Shown one piece after another: positions 1 to 8,428 of a stretch of DNA of 64,000 nt; position 1 is the first letter of the stretch, and each line of letters starts with the position of its first letter. The stretch covers positions 17,147 through 81,146 of the forward strand of contig WTCE01000070.1 in NCBI GenBank assembly GCA_013138735.1. Direction: 5' to 3'. This DNA comes from Crocinitomix sp. (GTDB taxonomy: Bacteria; Bacteroidota; Bacteroidia; Flavobacteriales_D; Crocinitomicaceae). The notes beneath the pieces are model-generated. The model searched no databases. It was not told the DNA's origin and saw only the letters and a list, made by a program, of their open reading frames with translations. A program made the position numbers and the translations under genes.

Positions 1-257
1 ATCCTTAAAACATCTGCCGAAAGTCGAACACTTCCTTCTAAAATAGTTGAAACACCTAAAGTATTCCCGATATCTGAAATAGGAATTTCCTTATCCTTAA
101 AATGAAAAGAAGATGTTCTAGAAGTTACTTTAAGTGAACCAATTTTAGCCAAAGCATTAATGATCTCCTCCGTAATTCCATCACAGAAATATTCATTCTC
201 AGTATTAGAACTCATGTTCTTAAATGGTAAAACTGCTATGGAGAGGTTCTTCGTCAA
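1..257 (-). CDS. N-terminal part of a TolB-N/FlgO-like domain protein (partial at window edge)
   Basis: The minus strand encodes a protein that opens with IAVLPFKNMS, followed by YFCDGITEEIINALAKI, VTSRTS and LGVSTILEGSV, and runs off the window start. This is the TolB amino-terminal type domain found at the head of bacterial cyclase, TPR and AraC/LuxR-type regulators. No ATG precedes the first conserved strand. TTG at 257 keeps the whole motif, whereas ATG at 215 would remove it, so I prefer TTG. An in-frame TGA lies just upstream, so there is no N-terminal HTH or cyclase domain fused here. In flavobacteria such proteins often end in TPR repeats and an AraC HTH, but that part is outside the window. 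The domain call is firm; the whole-protein role is inference. Confidence 0.7.
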   Translation of the reverse strand, partial: MTKNLSIAVLPFKNMSSNTENEYFCDGITEEIINALAKIGSLKVTSRTSSFHFKDKEIPISDIGNTLGVSTILEGSVRLSADVLR

Positions 258-546
258 ATCAATTGTTATACATCAAAAATAAGATTTAATAGCATAGGCT
301 CGAGAAAATGGTAGATAACTTAGGAATTCACATCCTTCCCTTACTCAATGAAAAAGGATGAATCAGCATCTAAACTTGACTAATTAAAAGATGGATAGAG
401 TGAAAATTTTAGTATCTCAAAGTTAAGAAAATCAGCACACTTAAACATGATCAAATGTCTACTTTATGGGTGATAATGGTCATTCATTATAACACTCCTA
501 AACCTTACCTTATGAGGTAATAAATACTATGTAGTAAAAGCGTTAT

Positions 547-1593
547 ATGCCAAACAAAAGTAGAGTAAAAGTGCTAGTCACGGGAGCTTCGGGGACTGTG
601 GGAGCTGAAGTATTAAAGCAATTGAAATTGATTGCTAGTCGTGTTGACGTCACAATTTTTGATAAAAAAAATAAAAACTCAGTCAAGGCATTTTCTGCCT
701 ATAAAGATATATTCAATTTTTTTTATGGTGACATCACGAATCCTTTGGAGGTTGAGAAAGTTTGTCATAACATAGACTTTGTCATCCATCTCGCCGCAAT
801 TATTCCGCCGGTAGCAGATGATTTGCCAAGCTTAGCGTTCAAAGTAAACGTAGGTGGCACCGAGAATCTGGTAAGATCCTTAGAAAGAAATTCGCCCAAT
901 GCTTTTATACTCTACACTTCTTCGATTTCTGTCTATGGTGATCGCCTTGAAAATCCACTTATAAAAGTAACTGATGATCTAATTCCTAGTGAAGGTGATG
1001 AATATGCAATAACTAAAATTAAGGCAGAAGAGATTATCCAAAACAGTAAACTAGATTGGAGCATTTTTCGACTTGGCGCTATTATGGGAAATCATAAAAT
1101 ATCAAAATTGATGTTTCATATGCCCCTATCAACAGCTTTAGAAATTGCAACTCCAAGCGATACTGCAAGAGCTCTTCTTTCAGCCATCAGCAAGCAGTCA
1201 TCCTTGTCAAAACAAATATTTAACCTTGGCGGAGGTGTAAAATGCCAAACTACTTACGAACTCTTCTTAGAGCGATCATTCAAGATTTTTGGCTTAGGGA
1301 AAGTAGATTTTCCTGATAAGACATTTGCTGAGAAGAGTTTTCATTGTGGTTATTATGAAGACGGAATAGATCTGGAGAACATCCTTTCTTTTCAAAAGGA
1401 TTCCTTAAATGATTACTATCAAAATGTTGCGCGTAATACGCCAGCCTGGCAAAAATTCTTTGCCGGGGTATTCAAAAAACTAATAAAGAAATCCCTTCTA
1501 AAAAAATCAGAACCTTATCATGCATTTAACACAAAAGACAAAAAGATGATGGATAGATTTTTTAAGAATAATGAAACATTAAATAGGTCTTAA
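547..1593 (+). CDS. NAD-dependent epimerase/dehydratase family protein
   Basis: This 348-residue protein is an extended short-chain dehydrogenase. The glycine-rich nucleotide-binding loop GASGTVG is at residues 13-19 after a beta strand, an acidic GDI follows near 61-63, a Ser-rich strand YTSSIS is near 123-128, and the catalytic pair YAITK is at 153-157. Such enzymes act on nucleotide sugars or related substrates with NAD(P)H in the cytoplasm; the substrate here cannot be told. The start is ATG at 547. A DUF2141 gene begins two bases after the stop, so the two are probably co-transcribed. The C-terminal 60 residues are rich in lysine and aromatic residues and are not typical of the catalytic core. 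Confidence 0.85.
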   Translation: MPNKSRVKVLVTGASGTVGAEVLKQLKLIASRVDVTIFDKKNKNSVKAFSAYKDIFNFFYGDITNPLEVEKVCHNIDFVIHLAAIIPPVADDLPSLAFKVNVGGTENLVRSLERNSPNAFILYTSSISVYGDRLENPLIKVTDDLIPSEGDEYAITKIKAEEIIQNSKLDWSIFRLGAIMGNHKISKLMFHMPLSTALEIATPSDTARALLSAISKQSSLSKQIFNLGGGVKCQTTYELFLERSFKIFGLGKVDFPDKTFAEKSFHCGYYEDGIDLENILSFQKDSLNDYYQNVARNTPAWQKFFAGVFKKLIKKSLLKKSEPYHAFNTKDKKMMDRFFKNNETLNRS

Positions 1594-1594
1594 A

Positions 1595-2011
1595 ATGAGA
1601 AGTATATGCACAATTATGCTTGCGTTATTTATCCAAACGGGCTTCAGTCAATCTTTTAATCTTACACTGAGAATAGAAAATATTCAAGAGATTAAAGGCA
1701 CACTGCACATTGGAATATTCAGTAATAGTGACGATTTCCCTAAAGAGGGGAAAGAGTACAAAACACTTAAGCTAAAAGTGAAAAAAAAGTTTGAAAGTAT
1801 ACTAATTTCTAATTTACCCAATGGTGAATATGCTATTGCCATTTTTCATGATGTAAATTCGGACGGAAAATGTAACACCAATATTTTAGGAATACCAAAA
1901 GAACCTTATGGCTTTTCAAATAATATTAAACCTAGATTATTCAAGCCAAGTTTCAAGGATTGTAAGGTTATTCTTTCTTCAGACAAAACCATTGTGATTA
2001 AACTAATCTGA
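1595..2011 (+). CDS. DUF2141 family secreted protein
   Basis: This is a 138-residue protein with a short N-terminal signal peptide (about residues 1-18, ending near GFSQ). The beta-rich body contains GTLHIGIF, LPNGEYAIAIFHDVNSDGK and LGIPKEPYGFSNN, the signature pattern of the DUF2141 family common in Bacteroidota and proteobacteria. No enzymatic function is established for the family. The acidic DVNSDGK loop could bind a metal. The gene starts two bases after the epimerase stop, indicating an operon. The envelope location is inferred from the signal peptide. Confidence 0.85.
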   Translation: MRSICTIMLALFIQTGFSQSFNLTLRIENIQEIKGTLHIGIFSNSDDFPKEGKEYKTLKLKVKKKFESILISNLPNGEYAIAIFHDVNSDGKCNTNILGIPKEPYGFSNNIKPRLFKPSFKDCKVILSSDKTIVIKLI

Positions 2012-2095
2012 AAAGTATCACGTGTTCCAATTCACATGCGACAATAGACTGATATAACGAATGACCTTGGCAAAGGACTGTTCATGTAAAGGCTT

Positions 2096-2190
2096 TTGAC
2101 AAGGCAACATACTGTTGATTATTTTTTTAATTTAGAGGAACAATGCTTTACGCACGGGATAAAAGGTGGTCTTTTCTTTGAAAGGTTACC
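2096..2190 (+). repeat. Leader repeat, copy 1 (upstream of the LRR gene)
   Basis: Three short words recur at 2096-2102 (TTGACAA), 2132-2139 (TTAGAGGA) and 2162-2175 (AAAGGTGGTCTTTT), in the same order and at near-equal spacing to those at 3219-3305. The stretch can be read in frame with the downstream LRR gene from a TTG, but the second copy is not open. I therefore read it as a non-coding leader rather than protein. Confidence 0.6.
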
Positions 2191-2215
2191 TGTTATTAAA
2201 AACACTGTACTATTA

Positions 2216-3172
2216 ATGTCTAAGCTGCTTAACTATAAAAAACGAAATCTAAAAGAATTCCCTAAAGAAATCTTAGATTACCCAGAAGTAACCAATTTAA
2301 ATTTAGAAGACAATCAAATCACCGAAATTCCTGAATGGATCTCTGATTTAAAGAATCTGAAAGTAATCTATCTCTCGAAAAACCAAATTTCCCATGTAGA
2401 TCGTTTATTTAAGATTGACACACTCAGTGTAATTCATTTGAACGCCAACGAAATTTTCGAATTTCCAAATCTCTCAAAGGATTTACCGAATCTTAAAAGA
2501 CTCTATTTAAATGATAACCATTTACCCCAAATACCTCCAACGATAGAGAGATTAAGAAATTTAAATCAATTACTAGTTGCCAACAATAAAGTCGGCAAAA
2601 TTGACGAAGCTATTGGTAATTTGAAATGCTTAAAAGTATTAAATTGCTTTAATAACCAGATCGAATATTTACCCGCAAGTATTGGGAAATTAATAAAACT
2701 AGAGTATCTTCAATTAAGCAAGAATAAGCTGTCAGGGCTACCTTCTTCAATTGGAAACTTAAACTCACTCACGAATCTTGGACTTTTCTCAAACAAAGTT
2801 AAATCAATTCGTCCTGAATTTTTAAAACTGTCGAAACTTGTCAATTTAAATATAGCTGATAATCGAATAGAAAACATTGCTAATATCCCAAAATTGGTCG
2901 GAAGACTGAGTATTTATTTAAATCCTACCTTAATGATTTCAACTAAAATCATTGAGAAATTTAAGACGCATGCGGAAATAACAAAATATGAGTATCTGTT
3001 TGTTGATAGTCTTCAAATTAAGCAATTTAATTTAGACAAAGATGAGTTTCATAAGACTTTGAAAGTACTTGATCTTGAAGAAATGAAAATTGATCACTTT
3101 GACCGAAAGTATATACCGCAGGAAATTCAGATCGATTACAATATTAAAGCAGAGGGATTAAAAATGAACTGA
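2216..3172 (+). CDS. Leucine-rich-repeat protein
   Basis: The protein has 318 residues when started at ATG 2216 (MSKLLNYKKRNLKEFP). The open frame reaches back to a TTG at 2096, but that stretch matches a non-coding leader repeat. The body is a run of about eight or nine 23-residue leucine-rich repeats with the LxxLxLxxNxIxxLP pattern, for example VTNLNLEDNQITEIP and LEYLQLSKNKLSGLP. These build a curved solenoid for protein binding. There is no signal peptide, so it is probably cytoplasmic, although LRR proteins of this kind are sometimes exported. The last 70 residues leave the repeat pattern and are unrecognised. A binding partner cannot be inferred. Confidence 0.85.
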   Translation: MSKLLNYKKRNLKEFPKEILDYPEVTNLNLEDNQITEIPEWISDLKNLKVIYLSKNQISHVDRLFKIDTLSVIHLNANEIFEFPNLSKDLPNLKRLYLNDNHLPQIPPTIERLRNLNQLLVANNKVGKIDEAIGNLKCLKVLNCFNNQIEYLPASIGKLIKLEYLQLSKNKLSGLPSSIGNLNSLTNLGLFSNKVKSIRPEFLKLSKLVNLNIADNRIENIANIPKLVGRLSIYLNPTLMISTKIIEKFKTHAEITKYEYLFVDSLQIKQFNLDKDEFHKTLKVLDLEEMKIDHFDRKYIPQEIQIDYNIKAEGLKMN

Positions 3173-3218
3173 TAATACAATATAGAATCTTTCCCTACCG
3201 CTGTAAAAGCAATAAATC

Positions 3219-3319
3219 TTGACAACGCCGCTTATTGTCGATAATTCTTTAAATTAGAGGACAATACGTCAGCTGACGGATATAAGAAATTAAAGGTGGT
3301 CTTTTATTCGGATGTTACT
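3219..3319 (+). repeat. Leader repeat, copy 2 (upstream of the YwqK-like gene)
   Basis: This is the second, diverged copy of the leader at 2096-2190. It has TTGACAA at 3219-3225, TTAGAGGA at 3254-3261 and the identical 14-mer AAAGGTGGTCTTTT at 3292-3305. The first two words are 29 bases apart here and 30 in copy 1. In-frame stops make it non-coding. Confidence 0.6.
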
Positions 3320-3391
3320 AAAAATTCATTTGTTGAATAAGAGGTTACTTTATTCTTATTGAAACATGTAAGTATAAAACCAAGGTTAATT

Positions 3392-3919
3392 ATGAGTAGA
3401 TATGTCCTTTTAACTCTTTTTGTCATTTTCAGTTCTGAATATACTTTTAGTCAAGCTGACACTTTGAACCAATTGGATTCAGACGAAAAAAAGACCGGCT
3501 GGTGGATTACTTATCTGGATGAAAATCTGGAAGTGCTGAAAGATAGCATTGGAGCGACGCACTGTATGTATAACTACTACTGGCAAAATATTTACCTCTA
3601 TAGATACGGAGAAGGATATGGTTCAAAAAAAAATCCCATTCATTTTCCCGAGAACGACACCTCAAGACTTGGAAATTATGTACTCCTGGATGGGAAATAT
3701 ATGACGAAATACAAAAACGGAAATGTGCGATCCGTACTGTCAGCTTCGAAGGGAATCTTAATTGAGTTCAAAAAGTATTACCCGAAAGGTCAACTAAAAT
3801 TTGAAATTTTATACTCGGAAGAATGCGGTGCACCTAAACAACACTGCCTTAGAGAATATAATAAAGACGGCAGTATGAAATATGATGGGCATACTTGGCT
3901 TCCTAAAAAGGGTAAATAA
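3392..3919 (+). CDS. Secreted protein with YwqK/MORN-like repeats
   Basis: This is a 175-residue protein. I chose ATG 3392 because it begins the signal peptide (MSRYVLLTLFVIFSS, cleavage near TFSQ); an in-frame TTG at 3359 would add 11 residues before it. The second half contains strand-turn units such as MTKYKNGNVRSV, FKKYYPKGQLKFE and REYNKDGSMKYDG. This is the YxxG-L pattern of MORN-variant repeats in YwqK-family proteins, which are annotated as antitoxin-like but are mostly exported in Bacteroidota. Function is unknown. It shares its leader repeat with the preceding LRR gene. Confidence 0.65.
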   Translation: MSRYVLLTLFVIFSSEYTFSQADTLNQLDSDEKKTGWWITYLDENLEVLKDSIGATHCMYNYYWQNIYLYRYGEGYGSKKNPIHFPENDTSRLGNYVLLDGKYMTKYKNGNVRSVLSASKGILIEFKKYYPKGQLKFEILYSEECGAPKQHCLREYNKDGSMKYDGHTWLPKKGK

Positions 3920-4004
3920 GGCATATTTAATTTTTCTCTCAGCAGCTATGAAAAAATGCATGACTAAAAACTACAATTAAGTATCCGGTGCGCCGATAGG
4001 CCAA

Positions 4005-4032
4005 CGCAAGTTGCGACGCAAATTTAATTTGC
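4005..4032 (+). other. Two adjacent small inverted repeats upstream of glutaminase
   Basis: Five-base arms CGCAA/TTGCG around one base (4005-4015) are followed by six-base arms GCAAAT/ATTTGC around TTA (4018-4032). They sit 42 bases before the glutaminase start and could be an operator or leader hairpins. No regulator is identified. Confidence 0.35.
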
Positions 4033-4073
4033 TATTTTTAGCTAAAGGTTGCACTCAATTAAAATAAAGAAAT

Positions 4074-4988
4074 GTGAATTTAGAAGACATAATTCAAGAC
4101 GCCTATCAAAAAGTGAAAAATTTAGATGATCAGGGAAAGGTCGCTTCTTATATTCCTGAATTAGGTCATGTTGATTCAGGGAATTTTGGAGTACACATAT
4201 CAACTATTGATCAAATTAATTTCGGTGTAGGAAATTGTTACGACAAATTCTCTATTCAGAGTGTCGCCAAGGTTCTATCACTAAGTTTGGCCTATCGTAT
4301 TGTTGGTGATAAAATATGGGAGAGAGTTGGTGTAGAACCTTCTGGAACAGCATTTAATTCACTTGTCCAGCTGGAAGCAGATAAGGGGATCCCTCGAAAT
4401 CCATTTTTGAATGCTGGAGCAATCGTAATTTCAGATATTTTGCTCAGCAATTTAGAAAACCCGAAACAAGATTTCTTAGACTTTGTTCGAGGGATCTCTA
4501 ACAATACAACATTGGAGTATTCAAGTAGAATAGCTGAATCAGAGAAAGCTATTGGATATACAAACGTAGCCTTATGCAATTTTATTAAATCATTTGGAAA
4601 TATTAAAAATGAACCGGCAGATGTTCTTGATTTCTATTTTGATTTGTGCTCGCTTGAGATGAGTTGCAAAGAACTTTCAGAGTTGTTCTTATACTTAGCA
4701 AATAATGGTTTCAGCATACAAAGCGACAAATCTATTTTGAGCGAAAGTCAATCTAAAAGAATAAATGCGCTGATGCAAACTTGCGGATTTTATGACGAAT
4801 CTGGAGAATTTGCCTTTAAAGTTGGACTTCCTGGAAAGAGTGGAGTTGGTGGAGGAATCATTGCAATTCACCCTGATCAATATGCAATTGCTGTTTGGAG
4901 CCCTAAATTAAATGACAAAGGTAATTCGTTTAAGGGCATGAAATTTCTTGAAGAGTTTACAACAAAATCGAAATCGTCCATATTCTGA
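4074..4988 (+). CDS. glsA: Glutaminase A
   Basis: This 304-residue protein has the usual length for the serine-dependent bacterial glutaminase family (E. coli YbaS/YneH type), which hydrolyses L-glutamine to glutamate and ammonia. The beta-lactamase-like catalytic SxxK is at S63-VA-K66 (FSIQSVAK). Family blocks RNPFLNAGAI (108-117) and GLPGKSGVGGG near 250 are intact. It starts at GTG 4074; an overlapping ATG at 4072 is out of frame. It stands alone, with unknown genes on both sides. There is no signal peptide, so it is cytoplasmic. A role in nitrogen balance or acid resistance is known for the family but not shown here. Confidence 0.93.
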   Translation: MNLEDIIQDAYQKVKNLDDQGKVASYIPELGHVDSGNFGVHISTIDQINFGVGNCYDKFSIQSVAKVLSLSLAYRIVGDKIWERVGVEPSGTAFNSLVQLEADKGIPRNPFLNAGAIVISDILLSNLENPKQDFLDFVRGISNNTTLEYSSRIAESEKAIGYTNVALCNFIKSFGNIKNEPADVLDFYFDLCSLEMSCKELSELFLYLANNGFSIQSDKSILSESQSKRINALMQTCGFYDESGEFAFKVGLPGKSGVGGGIIAIHPDQYAIAVWSPKLNDKGNSFKGMKFLEEFTTKSKSSIF

Positions 4989-5103
4989 AGCGAAAACTGC
5001 ACACATCAAAACCAACTAACATGAAAGAACATAAAATGCTATATAAAAAACATTGAAACGCTTTTTATACTAAACGGTAGCTATTGATCATTTATAAATT
5101 CGA

Positions 5104-5373
5104 GTGAAATATACTTTTAGAATAAACCAAACATTATCAGTATGCGGATCAAAAGAATTTGATGTTGCAGGTGATTATATTATCGATTGTTTCAGAGAAG
5201 GACTAGGTAAAGAATACTTCGAAAAATTCTCAATTCATTTGGATAGTTCACACGATAATTCTTGGTACCATAGTTTTATTATTCAAATCAATTGTGAACT
5301 GAGCAAACGCCAAGTTGGAAAAATAGATTTTAATCTCTTTGAAGCGGGTCTGAAATATGAGAAAGCAGATTAA
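5104..5373 (+). CDS. Hypothetical protein, 89 aa
   Basis: A small soluble protein starting at GTG 5104, with alternating beta strands and one amphipathic helix (YIIDCFREGLGKEYFEKF). It has no signal peptide, membrane segment or motif that I recognise. The 115-base gap to glutaminase suggests separate transcription. Base composition and codon use resemble the neighbouring genes, so I treat it as real, but with limited confidence. Confidence 0.5.
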   Translation: MKYTFRINQTLSVCGSKEFDVAGDYIIDCFREGLGKEYFEKFSIHLDSSHDNSWYHSFIIQINCELSKRQVGKIDFNLFEAGLKYEKAD

Positions 5374-5442
5374 GAAAATGACCTTATTTTACTTCCAAGG
5401 TCGCATTAGTTAAATCTAATAATTTATAATTATATTTAACTG

Positions 5443-5847
5443 ATGCAGTTGATTGAAACCATAACGGAAACAGACTATTATATATTGTCACAAATAGAGG
5501 AGCATTATTTTAACGTTCACTATAAAAACAAGGAATTGCCATTACAAGATTACCTTGTGTTAATAGGACTTGCTGAAGGTTTGCGAAATACATATGGTAA
5601 AGTCTATCTTTTGTACACGCAAGAACCCAACTTTAGCATAGAGACAGAAACCTGGGCTTATATAAAAGAGAATGCACATAGGTATAAATTTATTGGTGCT
5701 AATGCTCTTGTGGTAGTTGATTTACCTCAAAGGTTAATGACTAAATTATACACTTTTTTCGCTAAAAATAATGCACCAACCAAAATATTTACTGACCCCT
5801 CAAAAGGGCTTGAATGGTTAAAGGAAATAAGTCGTCTAAATAGTTGA
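5443..5847 (+). CDS. STAS/SpoIIAA-like small protein
   Basis: This is a 134-residue cytoplasmic protein. The pattern is a long first strand-helix region, then DYLVLIGLAEGLRNTYGKVYLLYT, an alternating helix, GANALVVVDLPQRLMTKLYTFF and a final FTDPSKGLEWLKEI. This resembles the Bacteroidota SpoIIAA/STAS-like proteins, in which the C-terminal helix commonly ends in a DxxKGLEWL-type motif. Those proteins are of unknown role, possibly phospho-relay or lipid binding. The assignment rests on pattern only. Confidence 0.5.
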   Translation: MQLIETITETDYYILSQIEEHYFNVHYKNKELPLQDYLVLIGLAEGLRNTYGKVYLLYTQEPNFSIETETWAYIKENAHRYKFIGANALVVVDLPQRLMTKLYTFFAKNNAPTKIFTDPSKGLEWLKEISRLNS

Positions 5848-5905
5848 CGCATATCAGCAACATCTAAAAAGTCTATATTTACATGAACCTTAACCACCAT
5901 TGTCA

Positions 5906-6682
5906 ATGAAGCTTATCCTATTATCAATCTTACTAGTTTCAACATACTGTAATGCTCAGGTTCTTGACAATTTAAAGCTGTTCAAATGCCACGAGAATAT
6001 AGAAAAGTCTGGAGAAAAAGAAGATGCGGACGGAAAAGCATTTATTATGATCAAAGAGGATAAGCTAATATTCTTGCGCTTTAATGATTTATTAAACATG
6101 AAAACGGGTGAAGTAATTATCAAAACAGCAATAGATACGCTAGATTTAAACCCAACTAAAAAGGTAAATGTGTTTACCTTTATTCTGTCGGACAAAAAAC
6201 TGAAATTGAAAGTGACTTCAGAAAATTCCTTCGAGCTTCAATCCACTGATAAAATTCAGTCATACCATACTATAGAAAATATTGATTTGAAATCGCCTAG
6301 TATAGAAAAATGCAAACAATTCCTGATTGGAAACACCTTTGTGGAAATTGATGTTACAGAGGATAACAAACCAACATTAACTCGCACTTATCAGGAAAAT
6401 GGAAAAGCCAAATATCAAAGAATTGGTTCTAAATCGAGTTGGGAATCAACTTATTCTTTTATTGAGTTCCAAGATTATGTGTTTTTAAAGGGCATAACAT
6501 CTGCACCAATCTTAATTACAAAACTTGATCAAAACAAATTGATTGGGATCAAAACGAACTATAATTCAACTCAAAAAATTGTTCATTTCATTAATGCCAA
6601 AGATTGGATCAATCCTGACTCAGAAAATATAAGAACTGAAAAACCATTTGAAATTGATCCAGTCGATATTTCCAATTCCTAG
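5906..6682 (+). CDS. Hypothetical secreted protein, 258 aa
   Basis: I take ATG 5906 as the start because it begins a clear signal peptide (MKLILLSILLVSTYCNAQ); a TTG two codons earlier is possible. The mature part is beta-rich, with no known motif (GKAFIMIKEDKLIFLRF, SYHTIENIDL, GIKTNYNSTQKIVHFI). It terminates at TAG 6680-6682. The next open frame is in the same frame nine codons on, with no ATG of its own, so the two might once have been a single reading frame. An AT-rich TATATTTA 25 bases before the start could be a -7 box. Confidence 0.65.
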   Translation: MKLILLSILLVSTYCNAQVLDNLKLFKCHENIEKSGEKEDADGKAFIMIKEDKLIFLRFNDLLNMKTGEVIIKTAIDTLDLNPTKKVNVFTFILSDKKLKLKVTSENSFELQSTDKIQSYHTIENIDLKSPSIEKCKQFLIGNTFVEIDVTEDNKPTLTRTYQENGKAKYQRIGSKSSWESTYSFIEFQDYVFLKGITSAPILITKLDQNKLIGIKTNYNSTQKIVHFINAKDWINPDSENIRTEKPFEIDPVDISNS

Positions 6683-6706
6683 TGTATTTCAAAATTATCA
6701 GACGAT

Positions 6707-7207
6707 TTGTTAAAGTCTGAAGTTAATCTCGCTTTAGGGATAAAAGAAAAGCAATATTCTACAGTTCAAGTGCAGCATTCGTTTGAGTGCCGTTGGATAC
6801 TAAATCAAGATGAAAATTTTGATGGATTTACCAAAGCAACAGTTCAAGAGCTTCTGGTGTTGGATTCTACTTTATGCCCTATTTTTCAAATCCCATGCGG
6901 CTATTATGCAGAAAGAGACGGAAAAGCTGATTCTTGGTATATCTACCTTCATGAGGAAAGAATTGAAACAGATTCATCCTATATTCTTAAAAAAGCATTT
7001 AAATGGGATAATACTTACAGAGTAATAAATGAATCCAAAAATCAGAACATTGTCTACTATGAAGATTATTACCTTGACACAAGAATTCTAATGAAAACAT
7101 GGACTTATCTAGATAGCAAAGAAGTTGGTATTACGCGTCACTATGATACAAAAGGAAAATTAATAAAGGAAGTAAATCATACTACAGGTGAAACCATAAC
7201 TTATTAA
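6707..7207 (+). CDS. Hypothetical protein with YwqK-like C-terminus, uncertain start
   Basis: This is an open frame of 166 codons from TTG 6707, with no ATG or GTG near its head. The protein reads like the middle and end of a larger one: there is no signal peptide, it starts with a charged helix, and it ends with a YwqK/MORN-like unit (RHYDTKGKLIKEV). It is exactly in frame with the upstream gene across the TAG at 6680. It is either a TTG-initiated gene or the downstream half of a gene split by a nonsense change. The next lipoprotein frame overlaps its stop codon. The function is unknown. Confidence 0.5.
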   Translation: MLKSEVNLALGIKEKQYSTVQVQHSFECRWILNQDENFDGFTKATVQELLVLDSTLCPIFQIPCGYYAERDGKADSWYIYLHEERIETDSSYILKKAFKWDNTYRVINESKNQNIVYYEDYYLDTRILMKTWTYLDSKEVGITRHYDTKGKLIKEVNHTTGETITY

Positions 7208-7796
7208 AATTAACTCAAAAATCATCTATAAATACGCCCTCATACTATTTGTCTTAATTGGCTGCAATTCTGCCCTTAAAGACACGCAAGTTCTTTCTAT
7301 TAAATATGAAGAATTCAAACCTTCATTTCAAAAACCTTTTACTAATGACCTAAAACATTATCAGTTTGGATTAGAAAGGTGGAAAGAACCGTATTATAAG
7401 AATGCTGTTTCACATTTTCCAGATACCTTATTCTCCAATATCACCTATGAGTTTTTCTTTATTCCAAAAATCATGCAAGGTGGATCAAGCATTGCGCTGA
7501 AATTAGAATTTGACAACTTAAAACTTGCGGAGGCTTTCTTTAAAGCTAAAACGAACCGAGATGCGGAAAAGGAGTTTACTAATTTTGAGGAATTAAAAGA
7601 GTCGCGTTTCTGTTTTCCAGAAGAATTTGGATTCCCTTCAAGATATAAACTGCCAAGCAATAGTGAAGTTAAGCTCTTTCAAGCCCCAAGATGCTGGGGA
7701 CAAGGGGAACGCGTCTTAGGCGGAATTCAAACAGCAATTGCGATAGACAGATCCTTGAACAGTGTTATTTGTTGGGCGCGAGATTTATCGCTTTAA
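7203..7796 (+). CDS. Predicted lipoprotein with a non-standard ATT start
   Basis: The frame stays open from just after a TAA at 7197-7199 through 7796. Near its start it encodes a lipoprotein signal: basic KIIYKY, hydrophobic ALILFVLIG, then lipobox cysteine (LIGC). No ATG, GTG or TTG exists before the lipobox. The best start is ATT 7203-7205, whose last base is the first base of the upstream TAA, giving coupled translation. From there it has 197 residues. Starting at the first ATG (7473) would discard the lipobox and 90 residues. A frameshift or sequence error is the alternative. The mature domain is not recognised. Confidence 0.6.
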   Translation: MKINSKIIYKYALILFVLIGCNSALKDTQVLSIKYEEFKPSFQKPFTNDLKHYQFGLERWKEPYYKNAVSHFPDTLFSNITYEFFFIPKIMQGGSSIALKLEFDNLKLAEAFFKAKTNRDAEKEFTNFEELKESRFCFPEEFGFPSRYKLPSNSEVKLFQAPRCWGQGERVLGGIQTAIAIDRSLNSVICWARDLSL

Positions 7797-7905
7797 AAAA
7801 AATGAATAAATGCCAAAAGGCATATCTTTATTCAACCCTTAACATTAACTTAAAAAAAACTAAGCCGAAAACTGATTAGGTTAGGCAAAATAAATACACT
7901 TAAAA

Positions 7906-8361
7906 ATGGAAGAATTACACATAGAGACATTCAAGGCAAAAGCACAAGGAAATGGCTGGCCAACTAAAGTGAACATTACGGATACAGAATGGCAGCTTCA
8001 GTTAGACGAACCTGTTGAGGATGGTGGGTCAAATTCGGGAGCAAATCCTATGCAATATTTTATTGCTTCTTTAGCTGGCTGTCAAAATGAGCAAGCGCAA
8101 GTTGTTGCGGGCGAACTTTCCTTTGATATTAGCCAAATTAATATTGATGTAGAAGTTGATCTTGATCTTTCTGGTTTTATGGGAATGTCAAATAATTCAG
8201 ATGGCAGTTACAAAAGTGTTCGATTGAATGCCGAAGTGAGCGGAGAAGCAACTGATAAACAAATAAAAGCCATGGGAGAAAAAGTTGATGCGCGTTGTCC
8301 TATTTTAGCTTTGTTGCGCACAAGTGGCTGTAAAATTGAAAGTAACTGGAGCAAAAAATAG
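7906..8361 (+). CDS. OsmC family peroxiredoxin-like protein
   Basis: A 151-residue protein of the OsmC/Ohr superfamily, thiol peroxidases acting on organic hydroperoxides. The two conserved cysteines are present: C59 in SLAGCQNEQ and C131 in DARCPILALL. The family helix (NPMQYFIASLAGC) and the C-terminal strand are intact. The start is ATG 7906. It lies alone, 109 bases after a lipoprotein gene. The YhfA-like OsmC branch is more likely than classical Ohr, judging from the GANPMQYFIASLAGC block, but the subfamily is inference. Confidence 0.88.
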   Translation: MEELHIETFKAKAQGNGWPTKVNITDTEWQLQLDEPVEDGGSNSGANPMQYFIASLAGCQNEQAQVVAGELSFDISQINIDVEVDLDLSGFMGMSNNSDGSYKSVRLNAEVSGEATDKQIKAMGEKVDARCPILALLRTSGCKIESNWSKK

Positions 8362-8428
8362 CTCGCGCCAACGAATGTTCCATTGATAATCTCATAGGGA
8401 ATAATATTATTGATAGATAGCCCCAAAT

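Noticed and set aside
7691..7879. 62-codon frame at the end of the ATT-start lipoprotein
   Set aside because: It overlaps the lipoprotein frame and ends in lysine-rich sequence read from the AT-rich gap. There is no sign of coding.
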